A DNA stretch of 64,000 nt from Nereocystis luetkeana. Its lineage: Eukaryota; Sar; Phaeophyceae; Laminariales; Laminariaceae. The stretch's first letter is position 1, and every line of letters begins with the position of its first letter. The position numbers were made by a program, and so were the translations under genes. The stretch covers positions 1,265,669 through 1,329,668 of the forward strand of contig JARUPZ010000017.1 of NCBI GenBank assembly GCA_031213475.1, written 5' to 3'. A model generated the notes under the pieces. That model made no database searches. It worked only from the letters and a program-made list of their open reading frames with translations, and was not told the origin of the DNA. Of the stretch, positions 33,501-40,222 are shown in pieces.

Positions 33501-36500
33501 CATAGTGCAACTTGAACTCGCGCTGCGCTTGTCGTCGTGGTCACACCGAGTCGCGGCTCTTCGATATCAGCAGTGCGGTTGCTGCTTTTGATATTTGCTG
33601 AGATTGCATCGTTCATCCTCGCTCTGATACTCGTTCATTCTGTATGATACGTACGCCGCCTCCTGCCACCCTGCGTGACGAAAGCTATACCGATTTCGAA
33701 ACGGACGGTGTCTCTGAAGGCCCCTAAATAGAATTTCCGTCTTCCTCTGCTCGTGTTCAAAGCCGTTCTGAGTTCGCGAAGCTTGGTGATGTTGAATGTC
33801 CTAGATACCAGGTATCTTGCCAGGAATGTATATACTAGGGGTCGTCCTGGGAAAAACAAGCATGCCTATTCCGAAGCAAACACGGTAGCAGGTTGCAGGT
33901 ACCAGATGCCAAAACATCGACCATCCTCAAAGGCAAGCACCACCACCACCACCACCAGCAGCAGCAGCAGAGCACCAGCGGTAGCAGAAGTTTGTCGCTG
34001 ATGGTCGTTGTGGTTGCTGCTTTTGGCTGTGCTGGTGATGGTGGCATTTATGTGTTTTTATGAGTGTCCACTGGAAAACCAGGTACCAGTACCAGAGACC
34101 ATCTACCACCATTTTCGCCACCACCACCCCTCCCTCCTCCTCCCCGGCTCATGTGTTGTGTCTTGCTTCCCTGTTGGATTGACCCAGCCAATGATGAAAT
34201 ATCTCTGGAGAGTGGACCACCTGCAATGCCCGTCTACATGCGGACAGGACGTGCCTGCCGCCAAATGCCAGTGCGCCTGCAGAACCCCCGAGATGCCCGG
34301 AGACGATCCAGGACAGGTACGCAACAAAAAATGCCCCGTACTGCTACTGTACACCACCACCGGCACTCTCACAAGAAAGCGATACGATAGTGGGCCCTCT
34401 AGAGTGCCGGTGGCCCGCTATAGTTTCCGTGGGATCGCTCGGCACGTCTTGAGCACTTCTTTTGGCCTTTCGTCGGAGTAGTGTCAGTTGCAGCTATCGT
34501 GCCGGTATTGTTGGCCGGGGCTTACCGGCAAGATAAAGGGACCACTACTCTACGCGTACCCGGTGGTGATATTTCGGCAGAGGGCTGCCATACATTCTGG
34601 CCTGCCGGATCCCGGGTTGAGCCTTTGTTTGCGATACACCGTATCATAACCAGTACCGGTATTGTTAATGGATGGGATAGATGCATGCTACGGTGGGGGT
34701 GCATCTATTTTTTACGGGGCGGAGGAGCTCTATACCATTACTTCGTCATTAGTACTGTCCAATAGTAAGTCACCGACCAAACGAATTTAAGAAAAAAAGC
34801 GCGCTTAACTCCTTCGGGCCTTATGGGCCGGACTCCCGTTTCGGGGGCAAATTACTTGATTTTTGACTGACATATTTGTTGCTGTACAGGGCCCTAACCC
34901 GGCGAGTAAATCCCACCAACCATAGTATAAATAGGGCACACGTAGGGTAGACATATCACGATCTAGATCATTACTCGTAGAACCCAACCTCCCATCGTGA
35001 GATATTGTGCAGGGTTTTGTACAGCACATATCCACCCCAGGAAATCTGCCCTAGATGGCACGGATTATACGGCTCCCACCCGGCAACATGAGCTACGTAG
35101 ATCATACAAATCCGGAATATATCTACCCTGAAATATCTAGATCATGAAGTGAAAATCGATGATCTGTCCGAGGTGTGTGTTTGTTGTAGTGTAAACCATA
35201 GCAGGGCACGAATGGGATTCCAGCGATATCGATTTGTTCCTCTGTGCTGCGGGAGCCCCTTCGGTCAGAACTGTCTTAGCCAAAAAATTCTACGCTTATC
35301 GTAGCACGCGTCAGTTACCTAGACTATGCTCTGCTTACGCGGTGGTTATGGTGTATCTCTACCAGAAATAGCCCCGCAAACCCCTCAGCTAATATTTCCA
35401 TCGAAATACAAAATTCGGGAGCGGTTATGCTAAAGTTAGTGTGGAACACACGCTTTCTCACATGAGAACTATACACATATATATCGTCCAGTATCCCGAT
35501 TTCTTGTTCTTTTTTGAGGGCCGGCACTTGCACAGTATGTATCTACCTCGTATAACAGGGCGCCTCCGAACAAAATGAGGAAACTTGGAAACCAAAACGA
35601 AGAAAAAAGTATAGGGCACACATTGAATAGTGTTAGCTACACAGTACAGGAAAACGAGCACTAAAAAACCCAAGTTGAGATTGATACATGAATGTAATAT
35701 TCCCAGACGCGGGTGTTGTGAACTTACTGCAAAACACACCGTTTTCCAAGCCAGTAATCCAGGCTGGGCCTGTATCCCTGTTTTTTGCTCTAAACTTATG
35801 AATATATGTCCTGCAGTACTATATAGGGTGGCTCATGATGCCACTTACTCCCCTGCCAGGTATATAACAAACCCGACAAATCAATTGCCTTTATGCAGGT
35901 GCTGGAATCTTCGGGCGTGCTATCGGCAGTAATCTCCTTCTTCTACGACAAGAACCTGACGCTTATCGACAGCTTACTGGATGAACAGGTGCGTTAGATT
36001 GTGTGCGGTTGCGAGTGCGTGAGTGGATGCAGATACAGTTGCGGATGCGAATGCGGGTGCGGACGCAGATACGAATGCGGATGTGGATGCCGATGCGGAT
36101 ACGGATGCGGATACGGATGCGGATTCGGATGCCGATGCAGATGCAAAGGCAGATGCGAAGGCAGATGCGAATGCAGATGCTTCTGACGCGCATGCTTCTG
36201 ATGCGGGTGCTTCTGCTCCGGGTGCGGATGAGGATGCGGATGCGGATGTGAGTGCGGATGTGGGTACAGATGCGGACGCAGATGCAGGTACGAGTGAGAC
36301 TGCGGATCCGAACGTAGATGCGGGTGCGGGTGCGGATGCGGTCGCGGACGCGTGTGCGGGTGCAGATACGGATGCGGGTGTGGGCGAGGGTGCGGATGCG
36401 GGCGCGTGTGCCGGTGTTGATGCGGATGCGGATGCGGATGCCGATGCCGATGCGGGTGCAGATACTGATGCAGACGCGGATGCGGATGCGGGTGCAAACG

Positions 36501-38993
36501 CGGGTGCTGATGCGGGTGGGGGTCCGGGTGCGAATCTGAACCCGAATGCGGGTGCGGATGTGGGTGCCGACGCGCGTGCGGGTGCGGATGCGGATGCGGA
36601 TGCTGTTGCTGTTGCTGACGAGGATGCTGTGGCGGATGCCGATGCAGAAGCGGATGTGAATGCGGATACCAATGGATTTGCAGATGTAGATGTGGGTGCG
36701 AATGAGGGTGCGGATCAGGGCGCGGATGCGGGTGCAGGGGCGGATGTGGATGCGGGTGCGAATACTATTGCTAATGCGAGTGCCGATGCGGTGGGGATGC
36801 CCTTGCTAAAGCGAGAGCCGATGCGGATGCGGACGCTACTGATGCGGTTGTGGACGCGGATGGTGCGAATGCGAATGCGGATGTGGGTGCGGATGCTATG
36901 TTGATGCGGGTGCTGATGTTGCTGATGGCGATCTGGAAGTTGTGGATTCGAATGGGGATGCGGATGGGGACGCTGCTGATGCGGGTGCTCATGCGGATGT
37001 CGCCGCTGATGTATTGTGGTGTCGTGGAAAAATACGTAAGCGGCGTTTTAGGGAGGAAGCGTTACAAGAAAAAGATAGAGAGAGGAAGAGAGAGAGATAG
37101 AAGAGATTTTCGTGGACACCTGGTAAGTTTTTAAGCACCAAAAAAGTCAGGTTGATAGTTTTGTACTTATAGTTGGTGTTTTACAGTACTCACCACTTAG
37201 ACTACCCAACCCGCACTTACATATAAGATATATATCATGCGAGATATACAACAATGCTTGTTGAGTAAACGACGGGGTTTACATGGGGTTATTTGTTATT
37301 TACCTGGTGTGTGAATGTGCTACTGGTATCATGTAACTCCCCACTATTAATGTGAACAGCGCATAATTTCAGTCCAACAGGGAATCGGTGCTTTATTATA
37401 CTCGGCGCTCTTTCCGGAGGTAATATTAATAGTTAGCAACCGGCCGTGCTATACACTTACGGGTATAAAATTTGCAACCCGGAGCCCCCTTGCGGTCACA
37501 TACTCTCATCACGCAGGGCCACGTTTACACCTCCATCCCGGGGTACACGGAGAAAGAAACGAACGACATTTTCTCGGAGCTCCTCCACGTGCTGTGCACC
37601 CCGATGACCATCGGCACCCACTACGAGGGGACCAGCACGAACGACATCACTTTTTGGGTCTTACATCCCACATTCGACAGGTTGGTGTGTTCGTCGTCTT
37701 CGCATTCACAGATGATATAACGTCTATGAGTTTCAACTGTGACCACTCACAAGCATAAACACTCTCAGAACGAAGCAGAAAACCAAGGGGACTAAAACCA
37801 AGAAGGAAACGCGTGCTAGTGTGACACCAGGTACTCGTATATTCATAGCCGATTCTTACATGTAACGCTTACGTGTAGTCCAACCCCCCGGATAGGCTGT
37901 AGCACCTCCGAAAACTGATGGACGACCCGATTTACGCTTGTATGTAACGCTTACATGGAACGCTTACGTGGAACGCATACGTGTAACGTATCCCCGCTCC
38001 CACGCTTTGCCCCCCCCCCCCCCGCGTGCGGTTCGCTCCTCCATCTCCCCTCGCCAGGTCGTGACACCTACGAAGACTGATGCACGACCCGACTTGAAAC
38101 TTACGTGTAACCCTAGCAATATAACCCCTCGTTACGCCTCGGTCCCCCCCCGTTCCACCCTTCCTCCCTGGACAGGCTGTGCCACTTGCGAAAATTGATG
38201 GACGACCCGACTTGCGTGCACATGTAACGCTTACATATATTTCTCACATGCACCCCCCCTCCCCCCCTTCTTTCCGTCCTCGATCCCGCCTATCCCCCCC
38301 TTCACTTGGACACAGGCTGTGGCACCTCCGAAGATTAATGGGCGACCCGACTTACGTGGAGACTTGGGCGGATGACCACACCTGCTATGGACACAACCCA
38401 ACCGACATCCAGCCGTTTCACCACCTATTCCTGGGGGAAGAAAGCGACCGGTCGACGACGTATGACGTAACGGATGGCGTGACGGATGACGTGACGGGTG
38501 ATATGACGGGTGACATGACGGGTGACGTGGCAGATGACGTGGCGGGTGACGTGATGGATGACGTGGCGGATAACGTGACGCTTGATTGGACGGCTGGCGT
38601 GACAGCTGACGTGACAGATGACGCCTCAACGCATGCCGTGACGAATGACGTGACCGCTGATGTATGGGGTAAAGTGAAGGGTCGGGGTGGAGGGGGCATC
38701 GCCCCCTTGAAGATTTACTACACGAACGAGATGCTGTACGACCTGCTCGCGCCCGACGGCCCGAACATTCCGTACATTTACGACAACTTCAAGTGGCAGC
38801 ATTGCCACGTGAGTTGTTCCAAAGTGAAATGTACGAATGCCTACCTTGTGTATGTTCTTGTTTTCGTACCCAGTACGTTTTTCTGTCTCGCGGTTTGTGA
38901 CCGCAGAGCTGGTATCTCTCCAGGATGAAGAACTGGCACGGGTACTGGGTGTGCTGGATGTCGATGGGTTGGCAAGAAAGGTTTGATGTTTAA
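17745..38993 (+). CDS. Membrane-anchored tyrosinase-like type-3 copper oxidase (11 exons)
   Basis: Exons: 17745-18511, 24250-24325, 26913-27294, 28246-28466, 30116-30336, 30851-30989, 34188-34316, 35899-35988, 37517-37680, 38316-38808, 38907-38993. All phases join, giving 922 residues (955 from the upstream ATG at 17646). All introns are GT-AG except intron 2 (GC-AG). Domains in order: basic N-terminus, one hydrophobic segment (~45-62), low-complexity Ser/Thr/Ala region, PKD/Ig-like domain (~218-288), CuA region (~405-427: LHLHY, then DHWHDGAG and SHVAI), SPWNSDSTPF segment, CuB (~568-572 HGHIH and ~725 FWVLHP), and a C-terminal part ending near YIYDNFKWQHC. Family members oxidise phenols to quinones with O2; substrate and location here are unknown. 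The N-terminal segment suggests a type II anchor in the secretory pathway. Weakest points: start codon and last exon. Confidence 0.88.
18928..19118 (+). repeat. R2 member, long subtype
   Basis: It starts GTAATGAGAAGGAAGGAGCA and includes GTAGACTTGGTGCATGGG, TTTCCTTTTGTTTCCGAGG and TTCGGGAAAGTTATGAGTGA. The R2 tail and an AAT-rich end follow. It is nearly identical in order to 20,653-20,855. Confidence 0.82.
19398..19470. repeat. Tandem duplication of a TATTAATA-rich 33-mer
   Basis: Two adjacent copies of a unit with ATTAATACTATTAATATTAC and TACGAGGT. It is a local example of the TATTAATA motif that recurs through the window. Confidence 0.75.
20214..20336 (+). mobile_element. M1 MITE copy (intron 1)
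   Basis: TTACGGGGGACCTTGGTTAT on the left and AACTATGGTCGCCCGTAA on the right, TA on both sides, core CTAACAATATTTGGCCC. It has a few differences from the 5.8-kb copy and the same orientation. Confidence 0.85.
20653..20855 (+). repeat. R2 member, long subtype (copy 2)
   Basis: Same body and tail as 18,928-19,118, with a small insertion (ACACAGAAGACAGAAGG) before GTAGACTTGGTGCATGGG. It ends GCACATTGTCGGATGGCAAG plus AATAAC/AATAAT repeats. Confidence 0.83.
20970..21645. mobile_element. Fold-back (long imperfect palindrome) element
   Basis: Two inverted arms of about 300 bp meet near 21,310. Matching inverted segments include CACGTGGGGTATTTTTT with AAATATACCCCACGT, GACGGAGCTCTCGCGGCA with TTGCCGAGAGAGCTCCGTC, and ATTGACCGAGCAGTGACGTT with AACGTCAGTACTCGGTCAAT. 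The arms are diverged, so it is old. It lies wholly inside intron 1. Confidence 0.65.
21905..22490. repeat. C/T-rich polypyrimidine tracts
   Basis: Long stretches of only C and T on the plus strand (about 21,905-22,110 and 22,190-22,490), broken by short mixed DNA. The transcript strand is pyrimidine-rich. Proline-rich ORFs here are composition artefacts. Confidence 0.8.
23510..23622 (+). mobile_element. M1 MITE copy (intron 1, left end diverged)
   Basis: The left TIR is decayed (GGGGAATATATTAAATAGGA). The centre and right end (TTTGTCCTATTTACTATGG, then CCCCGTAATA) match M1. A TACCAGGTA motif lies inside the element, absent from the 5.8-kb copy. Confidence 0.78.
24250..24325 (+). CDS. Exon 2: PKD-like domain core
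   Basis: It encodes WEVNGIIVGTGPSVETTFKS then PGEYK, a typical PKD/Ig-like strand pattern. The acceptor TTTTCAG|G is clear. The donor is AAG|GCAAGC at 24,326, a GC donor with strong consensus around it. No GT donor nearby keeps the frame into exon 3. Confidence 0.85.
24345..24452. repeat. 7-bp satellite (GACTGTA)n
   Basis: About fifteen tandem heptamers GACTGTA with GACTGTC variants, starting less than 25 bp after the exon-2 donor. It may affect recognition of the non-canonical donor (inference). Confidence 0.9.
24795..24965 (-). repeat. R1 3'-end fragments, two in tandem
   Basis: G runs followed by CATGCATGGCCGTAGTCGTA and CCGTCGCATCCCTAC, then a second diverged copy (TCAGTCATTTGGCCATCGAC). 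Both are only the last ~70 bp of R1 next to the C-run end. Confidence 0.7.
26220..26440 (+). repeat. R4 dispersed repeat copy 1
   Basis: The order ATGTGGATAATATACATAC, GAACATGTGCTACAGAT, GTAGCTCCCGCCCGGCATCA, CTAGATCAGACAGATCAGAC, ATATCTGGAATATACAG resembles 34,920-35,150 on plus and 28,960-29,220 on minus. All three copies lie in introns of the same gene. Confidence 0.5.
26913..27294 (+). CDS. Exon 3: end of PKD-like domain, linker, first CuA histidine
   Basis: It begins CTVTVFRD, completing the PKD-like strand. A poly-Ala and Ser/Pro linker follows (SSSPSFSSSSPSF). Then comes the conserved tyrosinase N-part VKYIRREIRSLIDRDRETFF, RVPSAVGRQIYGD and YFNRLHLHYG, with CuA candidate His at ~405/407. 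The donor ACG|GTGCGC leaves phase 1. The linker is expanded relative to the usual direct PKD-to-CuA junction. Confidence 0.9.
27295..28245 (+). repeat. Intron 3: decayed tandem copies of its own splice junctions
   Basis: A copy of the exon-3 end and donor flank lies at 27,402-27,490 (CCTCCACAACGGTCGGCAAAT against the true CCTCCACTACGGTGCGCAAAT; the next bases through TTTGACC and GACCGCTA also match). Six decayed copies of the exon-4 start lie at about 27,601, 27,661, 27,823, 27,903, 27,978 and 28,061 (theme GGAGGCCAGACGGAGTGCGA, ATCACTGGCAC). Most are followed by GATACCCTCCGCGTG. The true acceptor is at 28,245. Confidence 0.8.
28246..28466 (+). CDS. Exon 4: CuA site
   Basis: It encodes GQTNCDHWHDGAGFVTSHVA, the core CuA motif with His at ~416, 418 and 427. 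FEQSLQAVNPSIALPYWDFT and DDWFGNAAPPN follow. The donor AAT|GTGAGC is phase 0. DHWHDGAG and PYWD are the strongest family marks in the gene. Confidence 0.93.
28467..30115 (+). repeat. Intron 4: decayed junction copies of exon 4 donor and exon 5 acceptor
   Basis: 28,635-28,687 copies the exon-4 end (TTTTTTCGGGCGGTTGGTTC, AGCAACGCCGGCACCTCC). 29,560-29,650 copies the exon-5 start (GACCTGCGGACCCCATTGAA, GCTTTGGCTAC, TCGTCATGACAAAACATGAC). 29,835-29,905 is a second one (CTCCGCAGGAGGG, CCCGTCATGAAAAACGCCAC, TACTCGCCGCTCAAG). DNA between the units also aligns, giving a repeat of about 275 bp. An R4 copy (minus) lies at 28,960-29,220. Confidence 0.8.
28960..29220 (-). repeat. R4 dispersed repeat copy 2 (minus)
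   Basis: GATCTGTGTGATATTGTATG, GTCTACAGTAGCTCTTG, GATCTAGATGGCCTACTG and related motifs read as the complement of the R4 copies at 26.2 and 34.9 kb. Similarity is patchy. Confidence 0.4.
30116..30336 (+). CDS. Exon 5: segment between CuA and CuB
   Basis: It encodes DLRTPLRGRFGYVPVMTNAT, NPYGLLRSPWNSDSTPFLTR, FGYVNNRKPSGC and ends ALHQRS plus a split Trp codon. The acceptor CATCCGCAG and donor ATG|GTGAGG are both good. YGLLRSPWN followed by TPF is a block I know from stramenopile-type tyrosinases. Confidence 0.92.
30337..30850 (+). other. Intron 5
   Basis: GT-AG intron of 514 bp ending CTTGGCAG. I see no repeat or junction copy inside it, in contrast to introns 3, 4 and 9. Confidence 0.8.
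30851..30989 (+). CDS. Exon 6: first CuB histidines
   Basis: It encodes MALTESMNEGAHGHIHELLG, then GTWSS, with the HxxxH pair at ~568 and 572. It ends SNIIFPFLHMVV. The donor GTG|GTGAGG is phase 0. The HGxIHxLLGG pattern is the CuB entry motif. Confidence 0.9.
31025..31190. mobile_element. M3 inverted-repeat element copy 1
   Basis: The left end GAGCGTACCACTTTGTTTGG is the inverted partner of AATAAAGTGGTAAGC on the right. Inside, TTGTAACACTCTGTGC pairs with GCGCAGGGTGTGGCAA. TA flanks both ends. It is about 166 bp with no ORF. Confidence 0.7.
31855..32052. mobile_element. M3 inverted-repeat element copy 2
   Basis: The left end GAGCTTACCACTTGTTCGAG and the right end TCGAATAAGTGGCAAGC are inverted repeats with GGCTGTCACGC and GTGTGACAACC inside. 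It is flanked by TA, like copy 1. The arms match those of copy 1, while the middles differ. Confidence 0.72.
32430..32541 (-). mobile_element. M1 MITE copy (intron 6)
   Basis: Both ends are perfect M1 TIRs (TTACGGGGGACCATAGTTAA and complement) flanked by TA. The core (CCAAATATTGTTAGTAAAAA) is in the opposite orientation to the 5.8-kb copy. It is one of the best-preserved copies. Confidence 0.9.
34188..34316 (+). CDS. Exon 7: LWR...CP..C Cys-rich segment
   Basis: It encodes PMMKYLWRVDHLQCPSTCGQ, then DVPAAKCQCACRTPEMPGDD, with five Cys. This matches a conserved LWR-x-CP-x-C-x-CQC block after the first CuB motif in this family. The acceptor GACCCAG and donor CAG|GTACGC are phase 0. The exact acceptor is slightly uncertain, but the frame is fixed by both neighbours. 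Confidence 0.88.
34317..35898 (+). other. Intron 7
   Basis: GT-AG intron of 1.6 kb. It contains an M2-like half element near 34,813 (TTAACTCCTTCGGGCC, GACTCCCGTTTCGGGGGC) and an R4 copy at 34,920-35,150. The rest is unassigned. Confidence 0.75.
34920..35150 (+). repeat. R4 dispersed repeat copy 3
   Basis: GGCTCCCACCCGGCAACATG, AGCTACGTAGATCATAC, ATCCGGAATATATCTACC match the order of the 26.2-kb copy. The left half is more diverged. Confidence 0.5.
35899..35988 (+). CDS. Exon 8: short helical segment
   Basis: It encodes VLESSGVLSAVISFFYDKNL, then TLIDSLLDEQ. The acceptor TTTATGCAG and donor CAG|GTGCGT are phase 0 on both sides. It corresponds to the stretch between the Cys-rich block and the last CuB histidines. 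Confidence 0.88.
36001..37010. repeat. GCGGAT hexamer satellite in intron 8
   Basis: About 1 kb of degenerate GCGGAT, GCGGGT and GCAGAT units beginning 12 bp after the exon-8 donor. Because the period is six, long ORFs appear on both strands (Asp-Ala on plus, Ala-Ser or His-Pro on minus). They are not genes. The intron continues to 37,516 as unassigned DNA. Confidence 0.92.
37517..37680 (+). CDS. Exon 9: last CuB histidine
   Basis: It encodes GHVYTSIPGYTEKETNDIFS, then THYEGTSTNDITFWVLHPTF. FWxLHPxxDRLWHL is the end of CuB, with His ~725 as a likely ligand. The acceptor CACGCAG is clear; the donor ACAG|GTTGGT splits the Arg codon of FDRLWHL, completed by exon 10. Confidence 0.93.
37681..38315 (+). 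repeat. Intron 9: three decayed copies of the exon 10 acceptor and exon start
   Basis: Copies lie at 37,892-37,935 (ATAGGCTGTAGCACCTCCGA), 38,053-38,100 (CCAGGTCGTGACACCTACGA) and 38,171-38,220 (ACAGGCTGTGCCACTTGCGA). The true exon 10 start follows at 38,312 (ACAGGCTGTGGCACCTCCGA). Each copy continues with TGATGGACGACCCGACTT-like sequence, then ACGTGTAACGCTTAC-like sequence and C runs. The first two copies have a stop right after the acceptor and the third within 20 codons, so they are not usable exons. Confidence 0.88.
38316..38808 (+). CDS. Exon 10: LWHLRRLMGDPTY segment with in-frame minisatellite
   Basis: It encodes LWHLRRLMGDPTYVETW, CYGHNPTDIQPFHHLF, then ~66 residues of VTDD/VTGD/VADD repeats (about residues 781-846, DNA 38,462-38,665), and YYTNEMLYDLLAPDGPNIPY then YDNFKWQHC. 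The repeat is a GTGACGGATGAC 12-mer array that keeps the frame. Homologues I recall join NPxDIQPFxxLF to YYTNxELYDLL with little between. The donor CAC|GTGAGT is phase 0. Confidence 0.9.
38462..38665. repeat. Coding 12-bp minisatellite (GTGACGGATGAC)n
   Basis: An imperfect tandem 12-mer inside exon 10. Unit length divisible by three and no stop keep the protein open. It adds an acidic Val-Thr-Asp-rich loop near the C-terminal end of the oxidase. Confidence 0.88.
38907..38993 (+). CDS. Exon 11 (tentative): C-terminus
   Basis: After a 98-bp intron ending GTGACCGCAG, the frame reads SWYLSRMKNWHGYWVCWMSM, GWQERFDV and stops at 38,991-38,993. The splice sites are plausible and the phase fits. I do not recognise this peptide as a family C-terminus. 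The true end could instead lie a few residues after QHCH, or another acceptor may be used. Confidence 0.5.
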   Translation, partial: SWYLSRMKNWHGYWVCWMSMGWQERFDV

Positions 38994-39021
38994 GGTAAAG
39001 AACATTCACACCACATGGAAA

Positions 39022-39098
39022 ATGGAAGACCATGCTGTCATGCTGCACGTCGTCGGAGGGCAAAACACACCACCAATGATAATGATAGTAATAACATG
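39022..39098 (+). repeat. R2-tail fragment
   Basis: GCTGTCATGCTGCACGTCGT, CGGAGGGCAAAACACACC, then AATGATAATGATAGTAATAA. It lies just downstream of the last exon. Confidence 0.55.
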
Positions 39099-40070
39099 AG
39101 TTCTAGCTCGCTCACGAAACTCACGAAACGCGCGTCATCCCCTACATGCACACGCTTCGTCTTGACAGGAACTCGGCATCTACATGCACGGCAAAGACCG
39201 CCGATGAATTTTCGTTTTTCGGACGTACCGAATGGCTTGCCTAGTGCCATGACATATCGATTTACATGCCGAATTGCATTCCAAATGAGACCCCGAGTGA
39301 CACACCGAATGGCATACCGAATGACATACTGAAGGTCGGAATGGGCAAGAGACGCTATTACAGCTACTGTAGCACGCGATACTGCTTAAGAACCTGTCAT
39401 TTGAAGATTGCAGGTTCAACAGTCGTACATGGGGCAGGCAAGGAGTTATTTATTTTGGGCCGAAGGCTGTTTTTTTTGTATAGGGTTAGTTCGGGCTGCA
39501 GGCTCGAATTGATAATGGTGAGGAAGTCCTTAGTTTGGGCTACAGGCTCGCAATTCTTACGTGGGGCAGGCTGTGTCCAGGCATATAGTTTATGTTTAGA
39601 ACATTGTTTTCATTATTTTGCAAGCAAAAAATAGCGTCCTTAGGGATCGTGCAAAATAGAGTCAAGAAATGTGATTTCCCCATTTTCTTACCAGTAAGTC
39701 CTGTCGGCGTCTCGAGCAAAACTAAACGATAGAATGAGAGGGGGAAACATACATCATGGCGGAAAGGGACGGGATTAAAAAAATAAATGGCGCCATCGGC
39801 CACACGAATCTGTGTACTCTGTCCGGAAATGTAAGGAACCTTTTTTTTCAGCATGAATAACCAAACGTTACTTATATTTACGGACACATGGTACGCTTTT
39901 GGTTCATCAAGTAGTGTTGGTTGTCGTTGTTCTAGTTTAGTGAGGTTGTCTTATTTCCCTTGTTCTTTGAGGATTTTTCGTTGTATTTTTGTGATTGGCA
40001 CTGGACACTCGTGCTGCACATTTGTCAGGTGGGTCATTCAATACGAATGCCTGGCATATGACAGCAACAA
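39099..40070. other. Unassigned intergenic stretch
   Basis: No gene is recognised. It contains a short 12-bp repeat (ACCGAATGGCAT theme, 39,265-39,330) and a repeated GGGCTGCAGGCTCG/GGGCTACAGGCTCG motif near 39,495 and 39,537. Confidence 0.5.
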
Positions 40071-40077
40071 CCAGCGT

Positions 40078-40222
40078 TGCTGCTGGGATAGTCTAGGGGA
40101 TTGGTGTGTGCTTGGTGGGGTATCTACTCTAGGGTACCCAGGTATCAATTACTGCTGGGATAGTCCAGGGGGATTGGTGTGTGCTTGGTAGGGTATCTAC
40201 TCTAGGGTACCCAGGTATCAAT
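40078..40222. repeat. Tandem duplication of a ~72-bp unit
   Basis: The unit CTGCTGGGATAGTCYAGGGG, ATTGGTGTGTGCTTGGT, ATCTACTCTAGGGTACCCAG, GTATCAATT occurs twice in direct succession with few differences. It is recent. Confidence 0.85.

Larger units (their letters stand above)
30990..34187 (+). other. Intron 6 (3.2 kb)
   Basis: GT-AG intron. It holds two M3 inverted-repeat elements (31,025-31,190 and 31,855-32,052) and one M1 MITE (32,430-32,540), with unassigned DNA between. A CAC/CAG microsatellite lies near 33,935-33,972. Several short ORFs have no recognisable domain. Confidence 0.75.

Noticed and set aside
35974-36904. Two overlapping ORFs of 232 and 293 codons in opposite strands
   Set aside because: Both are readings of the GCGGAT hexamer satellite inside intron 8 of the tyrosinase-like gene.
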